Source: Diphasiastrum complanatum
Lineage: Eukaryota; Streptophyta; Lycopodiopsida; Lycopodiales; Lycopodiaceae
Direction of reading: 5' to 3'
Assembly: GCA_029204225.1 (NCBI GenBank)
Contig: CM055097.1
Span: 72,965,716-73,029,715, forward strand
Length of the DNA: 64,000 nucleotides
Below the pieces are notes generated by a model, which saw only the letters and a program-made list of their open reading frames with translations, searched no databases and was not told the DNA's origin. How positions within the stretch are numbered: position 1 is the stretch's first letter; every line of letters starts with the position of its first letter. The position numbers and the translations under genes were made by a program. Shown here piece after piece: positions 55,704 through 64,000 of the stretch.

Positions 55704-56733
55704 TGTTGGATTCCTATCCTCTCCATCCCTATCTTTCTTCTAGTCTAGATCCATTCTCTAACTGTCGTAAATACTTGTACAGTCGCATGCTTTGTAGAAC
55801 TATACATGTTTTCTGACAGTCTGTAGAAATACAAAAAAATTCACAACAATGTCCTGATGACTCAAAATTGTTTGGCTCTCTTGAAACCATTTGGCATTTG
55901 CCATGTTAAATATTTCGATGACTTTGACTTTCGACCACTCAGTCATTCTGCCACATCAAAAGTCTGCCATCTCAAATATTTTCTATTTGACTTTCGAGCT
56001 CGCAAGCTGGTCCTCTGTCAACTTCAATTCAACTCGAACCAAAGGCAGCTCAACCATACCATCGTCACGATTGGGTAGGTTCTCCAACAGAATCAGATGT
56101 TGTCCGAAAGACAACATCACATAGTGCCTCAATCTAATTTGCAATGTACAGATTAATCATTCTTCTAATTAGCTAGCCATCTGTATAAATACCTATCAAC
56201 TTATAAGCTGAAAAGTTTTCTGAAATCTATAATAGCTGAATCGTTGATCTACATGATCAGTGATTGAACATCCTGAGCGCAATTGTTTTGTTCTTTCTCT
56301 CTGTTACTATAGAGTATTGTCTTAGAAAGAATGTGACTCTCTTTATATTCAGACTGTTATCATTCTCGACTATATAATATTCATTCCAGAATTTGAGTCA
56401 TGTATGCAGTGAATGAATGTTTATTTTATTCATGTTCAGATAGATTCATGCTTGCAAATTAATTATTCGTAGATTAAATTATTCGTGTGATTGGTAGCAT
56501 AAGATCACCTAGAAATTTTACGCTTACGCACATAAAATCTAAATCTATAATTCAGTGAATTTGTGCATGTCTATGAAATGGTTTGTTTCGATTTAGTGAC
56601 TTCAAAGCTGTAATCAAGTAAGATAGATTTCGATTCATTTGAATCTGATCTGAATAAGATATATGTAGTTGCATGCACTGAGGATTCCGCTCACTTGTCA
56701 CTGTTGTGACACGCATTGTCTCGAATCCCAACA
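55704..56733 (+). repeat. 3' LTR of Copia-6, about 1030 bp
   Basis: Starts TGTTGGATTCC after a polypurine tract (AAAGGGGGAG, 55694-55703) and ends CCCAACA. It contains TGTATAAATACC (about 56182) as the promoter word. Its last 230 bp match the inverted partial LTR at 53005-53215. Confidence 0.85.
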
Positions 56734-57700
56734 TGATTGACTTACATTGAAGTCTTTTTTTTTGTCTGTGATCTACTTGCATTTATTACTATTGGAAAAA
56801 CAAGCAAGATTTTGGTCATGCTCATATGGTTTGCCAAGGATAATTCCTTCACAATTCATCTCAAAAATATCATGAAGGAGCTTAACATGAGGGTGGAAAT
56901 TGCAAGTTTCACCAAGCATTGTTTGGCAATTCAAACTTAAAAATGCTTGTTCATCCATTCAAGGTGTGGAACATTACTCATCTGGAGATGCAAATTAGAG
57001 ACAAGCTTGGACAAAATCATATTTTTCTTAACTCCCATTATCATTTACAAAAAATACTAGTGAGCTTTTGGATTACCCTTGAGTAGAAAAAAAGAAAATG
57101 TTGAACACTTTGTTTGCACTGTAGATGCACCGAATCGCGATTCGCTGGATCCACAATTTGTGAATCGCAATTCTGAACCCATAATCGCAAATTTTGTTTT
57201 TTTTCTTTGTTTTTTTGGAAAAAAAGCTTATGGCTAAATTTTTTTTTAGGGGATCAATGGTCAAACCCACGTTTTGCCTCTCAGAAGTGTAGTAGATGAG
57301 GCACAAACAGATCTTATTTTCAGTAGCTATCTGGTTGTCATTTGCTATGGTTTTCAGTAAATGTTAATCCTATAATTTGGACTATCAATTGTATGGATGA
57401 TGATCACTTTTGCAATCGTTTCACTGGAGATATGAGTGCAATGTGCATACAGTTGAGGGCATAAATATTGGGCCACTCTCGGCGCGCATTTGGACCCCAT
57501 TTTTGTCTACCGGGGGGGGGGGGGGGGGGGGGGGCGGTAGCATTTTTATCTATAGTGTCTATATAGCAAGAAGCTCTAGGGGGTTCGGGGGACGGTAAAC
57601 CCCGAAAAGCAGGGGGTTTGGGGGGCAACGCCCCCCAACGGCCTCTTCATGATTTGGCCTTCCAACTCCCTGAGTGAAAACACACTTTTTGGTGTTTCGC
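56734..57700. other. No recognisable gene; G23 run and strong hairpin
   Basis: Contains CG-palindromic words near 57130-57170 (GAATCGCGATTCG and GAATCGCAATTC), a run of 23 G at 57512-57534, and a perfect hairpin at 57618-57638 (9-bp arms TTGGGGGGC/GCCCCCCAA, loop AAC) in a G/C-rich stretch that ends at repeat R1 copy 2. Confidence 0.45.
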
Positions 57701-57893
57701 ACCCAAAACAGTCGGCAAACTACACAGTCATAATGCTCTCAATCAGAGCTTTCATCTTATACCCATATTGTCCAAAAAAATTTCAAAAAACGAAAAAAAA
57801 ATGATTATGCGCGATTCTAGGAAAATCCCGAAACGCGTTTCTGAATCGCAATTATGAAACACGATTCAGAATCATGGTGCATCTATGGTTTGC
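57701..57893 (+). repeat. Dispersed repeat R1, copy 2
   Basis: Second copy of the block at 2681-2862, same orientation, with substitutions and small gaps. AATCGCAATT and ACGATTCAG words replace the CGCG palindrome of copy 1, consistent with CpG decay. Confidence 0.7.
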
Positions 57894-57949
57894 ACCATCA
57901 ACTTGTTTTTTCAAATTCATCTTGAGGGACAAGAGATTGCTTTGATTTT

Positions 57950-58340
57950 AAATTAAACAAATGCCATTAAGTTTATTGTAGTAAACATCTTCAGAATGTC
58001 CTCTCTTATTGCAAAAAGCACTACAAAACAAGACTTTTCTTTTGCATGCTCCTTTGTTAAAAATTGATCTCCTACTTGTTTTGAATCTTTGGTTGCATCA
58101 TTGGAGTCTTTAGCACCTCCTGTAGATATCTTTGACTTTAAAAGAATCGTGCCTTTATTCGAAATTGAAATGCTTGGTGAATTTTTTCTCAATCTTTTTG
58201 GCTAGCAAAAGAGCATAATCTAATACTTCAAATCCAATCTCAAATAGTAGGCCATGCTTAAACTTGAGAATTAGATTGGCTTTAGCATCTTCTACTTTTC
58301 TTTCATATAGAATCTTTCAAAAGCTCCTAACATTGGCTCA
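57950..58340 (-). pseudogene. Retrotransposon gag-like fragment with a broken zinc knuckle
   Basis: The minus strand reads EIGFEVLDYALLLAKKIEKK (about 58240-58180), a Ser/Asp/Lys-rich stretch, FLTKEHAKEKSC and, after a frame change, CNKRGHSEDV, like CX2CX4HX4C with missing cysteines. The order (gag helix, linker, knuckle) suggests a gypsy-type gag end. Too short and decayed to name a family. Confidence 0.45.
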
Positions 58341-58399
58341 CACTTTGCTCTCTTTTTTTTTATTAAGAATTCTCATTCTTGTGCAAGCTTACCTTTGAA

Positions 58400-58510
<111 letters not shown>

Positions 58511-58539
58511 TCACATTATTGCTATTTTTTGGTATGGAA

Positions 58540-58606
58540 ACCCTAAAATATTAACCCTAACCCTAACCCTAAGTAATCTAACCCTAATTGTTAGAAACCC
58601 TAACCA
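58540..58606 (+). repeat. Interstitial telomere-like motifs
   Basis: AACCCTAACCCTAACCCTAA at 58553 and three further AACCCTAA/AAACCCTAA words within 67 bp. Spacing in the run is 6 bp rather than the 7 bp of the common plant telomere repeat. Confidence 0.7.
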
Positions 58607-58937
58607 TTAGATTCCAAAGTTTTTCATTTCATACAAGTTAAACAAAACAATGCATTTCATAGAATCTGAACAAAACACATCCAAAAGTATCTTCCATTTG
58701 ATTCCAAAACAAAAGTACATGGTCTTGCATTCATATCTCATAGATTCTATTCCAAAACATCAGTGTTTGGTGCGGACAATCTTCCAAAACAACATAGTAC
58801 TCGCATGGCTCAAAATGCCTTAGATTCGCACTCACTCAAGCTCACATCCCAGATTGCACATCATTTTCACCAAGTCCATCATTTCCACCATCATTTTGTG
58901 GTGTAGGCTCAAAGGAATTGAGCCCACTAGCCTCGTC

Positions 58938-59215
58938 CTACATCTTCAAACCATACAAGCTATCAAACCTTGGAGCACAACTTTTAAAATATCGAAAATC
59001 TGCATCTTTTGAAAAAAAGATTGCCATCACATCATCCATGGTCACAAGGCTTGGTTCATGCACTTTTTTGGGTTTCTCATACCGCTTCACAAGCTTGAAG
59101 TCAGCACACTTTTTTACCTTCAATTTCTTACTACCTGCAGGAATTCTAAACTCATCATTAGCCTGTCCATTGATTCCACACTCTAGAACTCCCTCATTTG
59201 CCTGCTTTCAAACCA
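58938..59215 (-). other. Unidentified small reading frame, possible exon
   Basis: The frame is open on the minus strand from about 59215 to a stop at 58938 and encodes NDEFRIPAGSKKLKVKKC, KLVKRYEKPKKVHEPSLVTM and DAVM-like helical sequence ending PRFDSLYGLKM. Composition (basic start, mixed helical end, no low complexity) looks protein-like. After the stop other frames continue with acidic residues. No family recognised; it may be an exon or a transposon scrap. Confidence 0.3.
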
Positions 59216-59349
59216 TTGTCAATCTGCCAAACACATTTCAATCAAAAACACATCAGAAAGGTGAATATGTAATTTGGCTAATCTCTATCTCTTATAGGAA
59301 AAATAGTAATTATTCTTTCACAAAGAACACGATGAAAGTTTAAATAAAT

Positions 59350-59720
59350 CAAACTAATATCAATGTCTTGGATTGGGTCTGTATCTGATCTATGTACTAA
59401 TAGAACAATGTTTGCCTTGGTTGAATATGCATGCAGAAATAATGTATGGAAGTAAGAGACAAGTTAAGACAATTTAGACAATAACAAACTATTGATTAAA
59501 AATGAATTTTTATGACTTTGAATCTGATTCATCAATATACATCTCTTGATGTCTTATCTCGTTGTTGTGTCTCTGATTGAGTGAGTTACAACGACTAGTG
59601 CACCTGTATTTATATTGCTACAGGACAGGTCTTTTGGCCTTTTATTTCTATAACAATAGATATCTAACTGTTTACGACAGTTGATATTCAAATAGACACT
59701 CTGTTTCCAGGGTCGAATAA
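59350..59720 (-). other. Probable 3' LTR part of Copia-9
   Basis: On the minus strand GCAATATAAATACAGGTG (about 59622-59605) is a promoter-like word. The segment lies beyond the repeat array of Copia-9, where its LTR is expected. No second copy was found to define borders. Confidence 0.35.
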
Positions 59721-59724
59721 ATGC

Positions 59725-60000
59725 TGTTCACGAATTATTTGCGACAGTCCATCTCTTCGTCTCAGCTTCGTGTTTCGCGAATTATTCGCGACACTTTTCT
59801 CTTCGCAACATTTTCGTCTGTCACGAATTGTTCGCGACAGATGACAACTTTGAGCACGAAGAAGAAATTCAGAATATTTTGCGAACTGTTTGCGACAGGT
59901 GAGTTTGAAGACCAATCCAGAAGATTTCGTGAATTGTTCACGACAATTTTGCAACATCTTAGGTTTGAACAAGAAACATAATATTTCGCGACAAGATTTT
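59725..60000 (-). repeat. Tandem array of palindromic CGCGAA/CGCGACA modules (Copia-9 3' region)
   Basis: Six variants of TTCGCGAATTATTCGCGACA start near 59730, 59774, 59820, 59876, 59927 and 59980, spaced about 45-55 bp. The best copy is at 59774-59793. Variants differ mostly by C/T or G/A changes (TTCACGAATTATTTGCGACA, TTCGTGAATTGTTCACGACA). Non-coding. Confidence 0.75.
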
Positions 60001-60129
60001 GTAGTGGGTTTCTTTCCTTGCCTAACCTCAATCCAAGATCTAATCAATCTAACATCAAAGAGATGAAGTTAGTTGTCACGCATAGATTCGTTCCTATGAG
60101 AGCGATAGTATAGTTTAGATTTCAGCATA
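60001..60129. other. Junction between Copia-9 array and non-autonomous LTR element
   Basis: No motif; contains the unresolved left border of the element at 60130-62252. Confidence 0.3.
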
Positions 60130-60995
60130 AATGGAAGATCCAAATCTAACTCTATCATCCATTAACCGTAAGTATTAACACTACATCCACTAACACTAGA
60201 TTCGCAACAAGATAGCTTACTCTTTCTCTCTCTTCCTTTCTCCCTCCTAAAAAGTATAATAACATGCAATCCCAATAAAAATCAGATCCAACAATTAGCA
60301 AAACAGAAATAAAGCATGAGAGATGAAGGAAAAGTGATAGAGAGCAAGGACATTCATCAATCCATTTCAGAGAACCAATCTGCTTTATTGAAATTAGGAA
60401 ATAAACATGTGTAGGAACTTGAGTTGGTCCCTTTTAATTATAGTAGAGAAGACCTTGGCCTCTGAATCCTATCCGTCCATTTCTGCCTCCCTAGTTATTC
60501 AAATTTTTAAAAGAGTGGGAACCATCCAAATTGGAGGGAAACCCAACTTTATTCACTAACTTGACATTTAGGCCCTGTGACATTAAAAGTCCCACAAAAA
60601 AGGCCTAAAGTCTTTTTATTGACTTGTAAGTAATCAAATAACTATGTCATCATCGGGTTGGACTTACACACGTAGGGTGCCAAATCCCTCTCACTTATTA
60701 ACTAGGGTTAGGGTTGCCTTGGGATCCAAAAACCCTCCAACAATATCCCCCACCAAAACTGGTGGCGGTCCCATGACACCTGAATGCAAATTTTCAATAA
60801 TAGCCATATGGGTCCGGTGGCCATTCATGATAACCTTGTTCATTGCCAAATGGGTAGTCGACACCATCCAAAAAAAGATCCCAAGATAATGCTTGTTGAT
60901 GTTGATCCTTGTAGATAGGTGCACCTGCTAGCAATGACATTGTTGAAGCTAATGACAAGGTCATAGAATTTTTCTTTTTTGACATTTTCAAAAAA

Positions 60996-61560
60996 TGTAA
61001 CTTCCTCAATACTTAATGAAATAAGAAAAAAATTATATCTCCAAAAAGCCCACTCAATGCTCTACAACTCTAGCTATTCAGATAGAATTATAGAGAATAG
61101 AAGGTAGGGCGAAAAATGAATCAAATAGGGCCAAAAAAAAAAATACTAAATTTTGGAAGTTGAATATGGTTTTTCACAAGACTACAAAATTTGTAACTTG
61201 CCCAATACTAAACGGAATTAAAAAATAAATAAATGCAAAGAAAGCCCTTGTAATGCTCTACAATCCTACTTATTCAAATTGAATTACAAAAAAGAGAAAA
61301 TAGGACGGAACTTGAATGAAAAAAAAGCAAAAAATTAAAAAACAGAATTTTTGGTTTTTGACAAGACAAAATTTTGTTGCCAATTTCAAAAATTTGTAAC
61401 TTGCTCAATACTGAACGGAATAAAAAAAAAATTAGATGGAAAAAAAGAACTTTCAATGCTTTACAATCCTACCTATGCAAATTGAATTACAAAGAATAGA
61501 AAATAGGGCAAACATTGAATAAAAAAGAAGCAAAAACTTAAAAAATAGAAAATACAGTCA
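60996..61560 (-). repeat. Three tandem repeats of about 200 bp inside the non-autonomous LTR element
   Basis: Units start with TGTAACTT at 60996, 61192 and 61395. Each holds CAATAC(T/C) with AA-rich sequence, AATGCT(C/T)TACAA, TATTCA or TATGCA plus AATTGAATTACA, and GAAAATAGGGC-like words. Period 196 and 203 bp. A-rich, no reading frame preserved. Confidence 0.85.
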
Positions 61561-61727
61561 GCACTCATTTTTTAAACGTTTTTGGGCATAACTCTCACAA
61601 ATCACATCCATAATGCAAAGCTAACCCTAGCATGCGAAGACCAAGATGCCTAAATGCAAGCTAACCATTAACACTACTCCATTAACACTACGATCCACGA
61701 ACACTACTTCAGTGAAGGAAAAACTTA

Positions 61728-61732
<5 letters not shown>

Positions 61733-61766
<34 letters not shown>
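61733..61766 (+). repeat. (CT)n in the 5' LTR of the non-autonomous element
   Basis: About 17 CT units. The other LTR has only CTCTTTCTCTCTCTTCC at the equivalent place (about 60223), so the run expanded in one LTR after insertion or was lost in the other. Confidence 0.9.
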
Positions 61767-61769
<3 letters not shown>

Positions 61770-62252
61770 AAAAGTATAATAAAGATAAATCCCAACAACT
61801 AACAAATCCAACAATTGATAAATCCAAAGAAAGCATGAGAGATGGAGGAGGAAAGAAGAAGAGCAAGGACATTCCACATCCACTTCACAAGGGAACCAAT
61901 CTGCTTGTATTGGAACATGTGTAGGAACTCGTTGGTCTCTTTTTATAGTAGAGAGGAGGACCCTGGCCTCTGAATCCTACTGGTCCATTTCTGCCTCTTT
62001 AATTATTCAAATTTTAAAAAGAGTGGGAACCATCCAAATTGAAGGGAAACCCAACTTTATTCACTAACTTGACATTTAGGCCCTGCGACATTAAAAGTCC
62101 CGCAAAACAAGCCTAAAGTCCTTTTATTGACTTGTAACTAATCAAATAACTATGTGATCATCGGGTTGGACTTACACACGCAGGGTGCCAAATCCCTCTC
62201 ACTTATTAACTAGGGTTAGGGTTGCCTTGGGATTCGCAAACCTTCCAACAGA

Positions 62253-62464
62253 TTCAGTTCTTGAATCTTTCGAACTTCAACAAAAAAGCCACGAGCTTCT
62301 ACAAGTAACTGTTTCATGAATCTTTGGAGTTGACTGCAAGACAAAGTTCGCGAATCCTTCGAAGTTAATCACAAATAAAAATATTTCGAGTTCGGGTTCT
62401 TTCTTATCCTTTGTTAAATAAACTGTACGCTTTGTTAGTAGAATCAAGATCTGTCTGATCAGTT
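62253..62464 (-). other. 3' non-coding sequence of Copia-9 between pol and the inserted element
   Basis: Repeated words GAATCTTTCGAAC, GAATCTTTGGAGTTGAC and TTCGCGAATCCTTCGAAGTT at 62262-62375, related to the CGCGAA modules at 59725-60000. No gene. Confidence 0.5.
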
Positions 62465-64000
62465 GTGCTACAGCTCCTTCTCAAAGTGGGCAGTTGGATT
62501 AATCCCAATCTTCTCTATTGTTTCTCGAACAAAACTTTACTGAGTGACTTCGTTAAGATATCAGTTGTCATTTCCTCTGTGGGTATGAAGACTGTCTTTA
62601 GTATCTTCTTCTCAATTAAGTCACGAATTACATGTTACTTGGTAGCTATGTGTTTCGTTTTCGAGTGAGATATAGGATCTTTCGTAAGATAGATTGCTGA
62701 AGTGTTATCCATTAAAAAGACATAAGGTTCAGAAATAGATTCATCAAATCCTTCCAACATCTATTTAATCCAGATCAGCTCGTTTGCCATCTTGGCTGCT
62801 GCTACATATTCTGCTTCACACGAAGATTGAGCTACTACTGTTTGCTTCTTGCTTATCCCGCCAGATGTTAGAGTACAACCTCCTGAAATACTTTTGCTAT
62901 CATCCTTCATGGATGCCCAACTTGCGTCACTAAAAGATTCGATGTGAAATCCAGCCTCCTCTGAATAACACAGTCCATAGTCTTTCGTTTCCTAGAGATA
63001 TTGTAGTACTCTCTTTGCCAACTTCCAATGCAATGATCCTAGGTTCTGATTAAATTGTCTCATCCTGTATACTGCAAATGCTATATTAGATCTGGTGTTG
63101 TCTGCTAGATATAAAAATGATTCAATCAGCCTACAATAGGGTGTTTTGGCCATTCGTTCCTCTTCCTCGAGAGTCTGTGGACAATCTGCCTTGTTCAGTA
63201 TTGTTCTAGGTATCACGGGAGTATGCACACCTTTGCATTCGAGCATGTTGAAGTCTTCAATGATCTTTTGAGTGTACTTTTGTTGGTGAAGATACAACTT
63301 ACCACCTTCAAAGTCTCTCATGATCTACAAGCCTAGATAGATTTTAGCTTCTCCTAGGTCAGCGATCTCAAATATTTCAGAAATGTCTCTTTGACATCTG
63401 AAATTAACTTATCTCTTCTTGAGAAGATAAATGTGTCATCAACATAGACAACCACAATGATTATTTTATTTTGGACATGCTTGATATAGACATTTGACTC
63501 AACAAATAGAGGTTTGAAGCCTAAGGAATGTAGTGCTTCGTCCTTCTTTCTATACCATTGTCTGGTTGTTTGTTTCAGACCAAAAATGTTTTTATTCATG
63601 TGACATCCGTATTCTAGATATTCTTGGCTTACAAAACCAAGTGGTTGGTCCATGAATAAGTCTTCTTCCAATTCTGCATGCAGGAAAGCAGTTTTCTCAT
63701 TCACAATATGGATTTTTAGATCATGAGCCACTACATATGCGAATAACAAATGAATTGATGTATGTTTGACTATCGATGAGAAAGTATCAGTGTAGTCGAT
63801 CCCATACTTCTGTGAAAATCCTTTAGCAACTAACCTTGCTTTGTATCTGATGTTTTCTCCATCAAGACCTATTTTGATCTTGTAGATCCACTTGTACTTG
63901 ACTGATTTTCTACCATCAGGTATAGGTGCAAGTGTCCATAGATTGTTCTTATACATGGATGACATTTCGTCCTCCATTGTCTGAATCCAGCGATTTTTAT
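62465..64000 (-). pseudogene. Copia reverse transcriptase-RNase H (Copia-9), running off the window
   Basis: From the window edge the minus strand reads [94 protein letters not shown] and catalytic VVYVDDTFIFSRRDKL (about 63450-63400), open from 63977 to 63354. After a frameshift the next frame (63321-62992) holds HTPVIPRTIL and YLADNTRSNIAFAVYRM. RNase H words (QSSCEAEYVAAAKMANEL) and the C-terminus follow with stops to about 62500. The family is that of Copia-4 and Copia-8; this is the best preserved reverse transcriptase of the three. Confidence 0.9.

Larger units (their letters stand above)
60130..62252 (-). mobile_element. Non-autonomous LTR retrotransposon, about 2.1 kb, gene-less
   Basis: Two direct repeats of about 600-620 bp (60130-60745 and 61630-62252) share AACACTAC words, a CT-rich patch, GTATAATAA, GCATGAGAGATG, the stretch CCCAACTTTATTCACTAACT and, at their right ends, ACTAGGGTTAGGGTTGCC. 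On the minus strand both start TGTTGGA; the left one is preceded by the polypurine word GGTGGGGGATAT, which makes it the 3' LTR. The interior (60746-61629) has no pol or gag, only three tandem repeats of about 200 bp. It lies in the 3' non-coding region of Copia-9 and must rely on another element's proteins. The left border and primer site were not resolved. Confidence 0.75.

Noticed and set aside
56737..56940. Plus-strand frame after the Copia-6 LTR
   Set aside because: No recognisable motif and an overlapping antisense frame of similar length; likely chance.
58540..58606. Chromosome end or telomere
   Set aside because: Only a handful of AACCCTA units, with unrelated sequence on both sides; an interstitial patch at most.
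59725..60000. CGCGAA modules considered as a CRISPR array
   Set aside because: Modules are degenerate, irregularly spaced and sit in the non-coding part of a copia element.

Overview
This window looks like repeat-dense intergenic DNA of a land-plant nuclear genome. The reasons are several Ty1/copia elements with plant-type pol, two of them with a primer-binding site matching initiator tRNA-Met; two degenerate Ty3/gypsy elements, one with a decayed tRNA-Asp-type primer site; telomere-like AACCCTA motifs; long (CT)n/(GA)n microsatellites; and no operons, Shine-Dalgarno sites or other bacterial signals. The sequence does not fix the lineage. I found no host gene that I can name. Almost every recognisable coding segment is a transposable element in some stage of decay.

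Layout. 0-18 kb is dominated by one family of non-LTR retrotransposons (LINE): a 5' end on the minus strand (copy A, 1-580), a complete-ended but ORF2-less copy on the minus strand (copy B, 1047-2629), an ORF2 fragment with an inverted 5' part (3466-3960), a 5'-truncated 3' end (copy D, 9934-10628) and a nearly full-length decayed copy (copy C, 12297-17720). Where an end of a copy can be seen it abuts a (CT)n tract, at both ends in copies B and C. Between them lie copia fragments (4842-5330 and 7440-9933, the latter internally inverted). 18.9-19.4 kb is a small copia fragment. 19.4-24.7 kb is largely unrecognised.

25.4-27.3 kb is a decayed gypsy gag with three zinc knuckles and a decayed primer site. 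27.9-36 kb is an old copia element (Copia-4) interrupted at 29585-29589 by the best element of the window: Copia-1 (29590-35450), with two 653-bp LTRs that look identical by eye, a 5-bp AAAAT target duplication, PBS, polypurine tract and one open 1316-codon gag-pol. 36.3-37 kb is another copia fragment. 36.97-38.6 kb holds a decayed multi-exon gene of unknown family. 39-41 kb is a minus-strand relative of Copia-4 (Copia-8). 41.1-44.9 kb is a second gypsy element whose leader carries a 24-bp/72-bp minisatellite. 45.5-50.3 kb is a decayed relative of Copia-1 (Copia-5), itself interrupted by a 670-bp TRIM-like insertion.

51.8-56.7 kb looks like a single copia element (Copia-6) whose 5' half has been inverted. 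57.7-59.2 kb holds a dispersed repeat, a gag-like scrap, a 106-bp (CT)n and a small unidentified reading frame. 59.35-64 kb is a third Copia-4 relative (Copia-9, minus strand) whose 3' non-coding region is split by a roughly 2.1-kb non-autonomous LTR element with three 200-bp internal repeats.

How it fits together: only Copia-1 appears able to encode its own mobilisation proteins. The other elements are relics or depend on proteins made elsewhere. The observations most worth following are the LINE family bounded by (CT)n, the ORF2-less LINE, the CGCGACA motif array between pol and the 3' LTR of the Copia-4/8/9 family, the two non-autonomous LTR elements, and the unidentified decayed gene at 37-38.6 kb. 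All comparisons were made by eye within the window; no database search was run.
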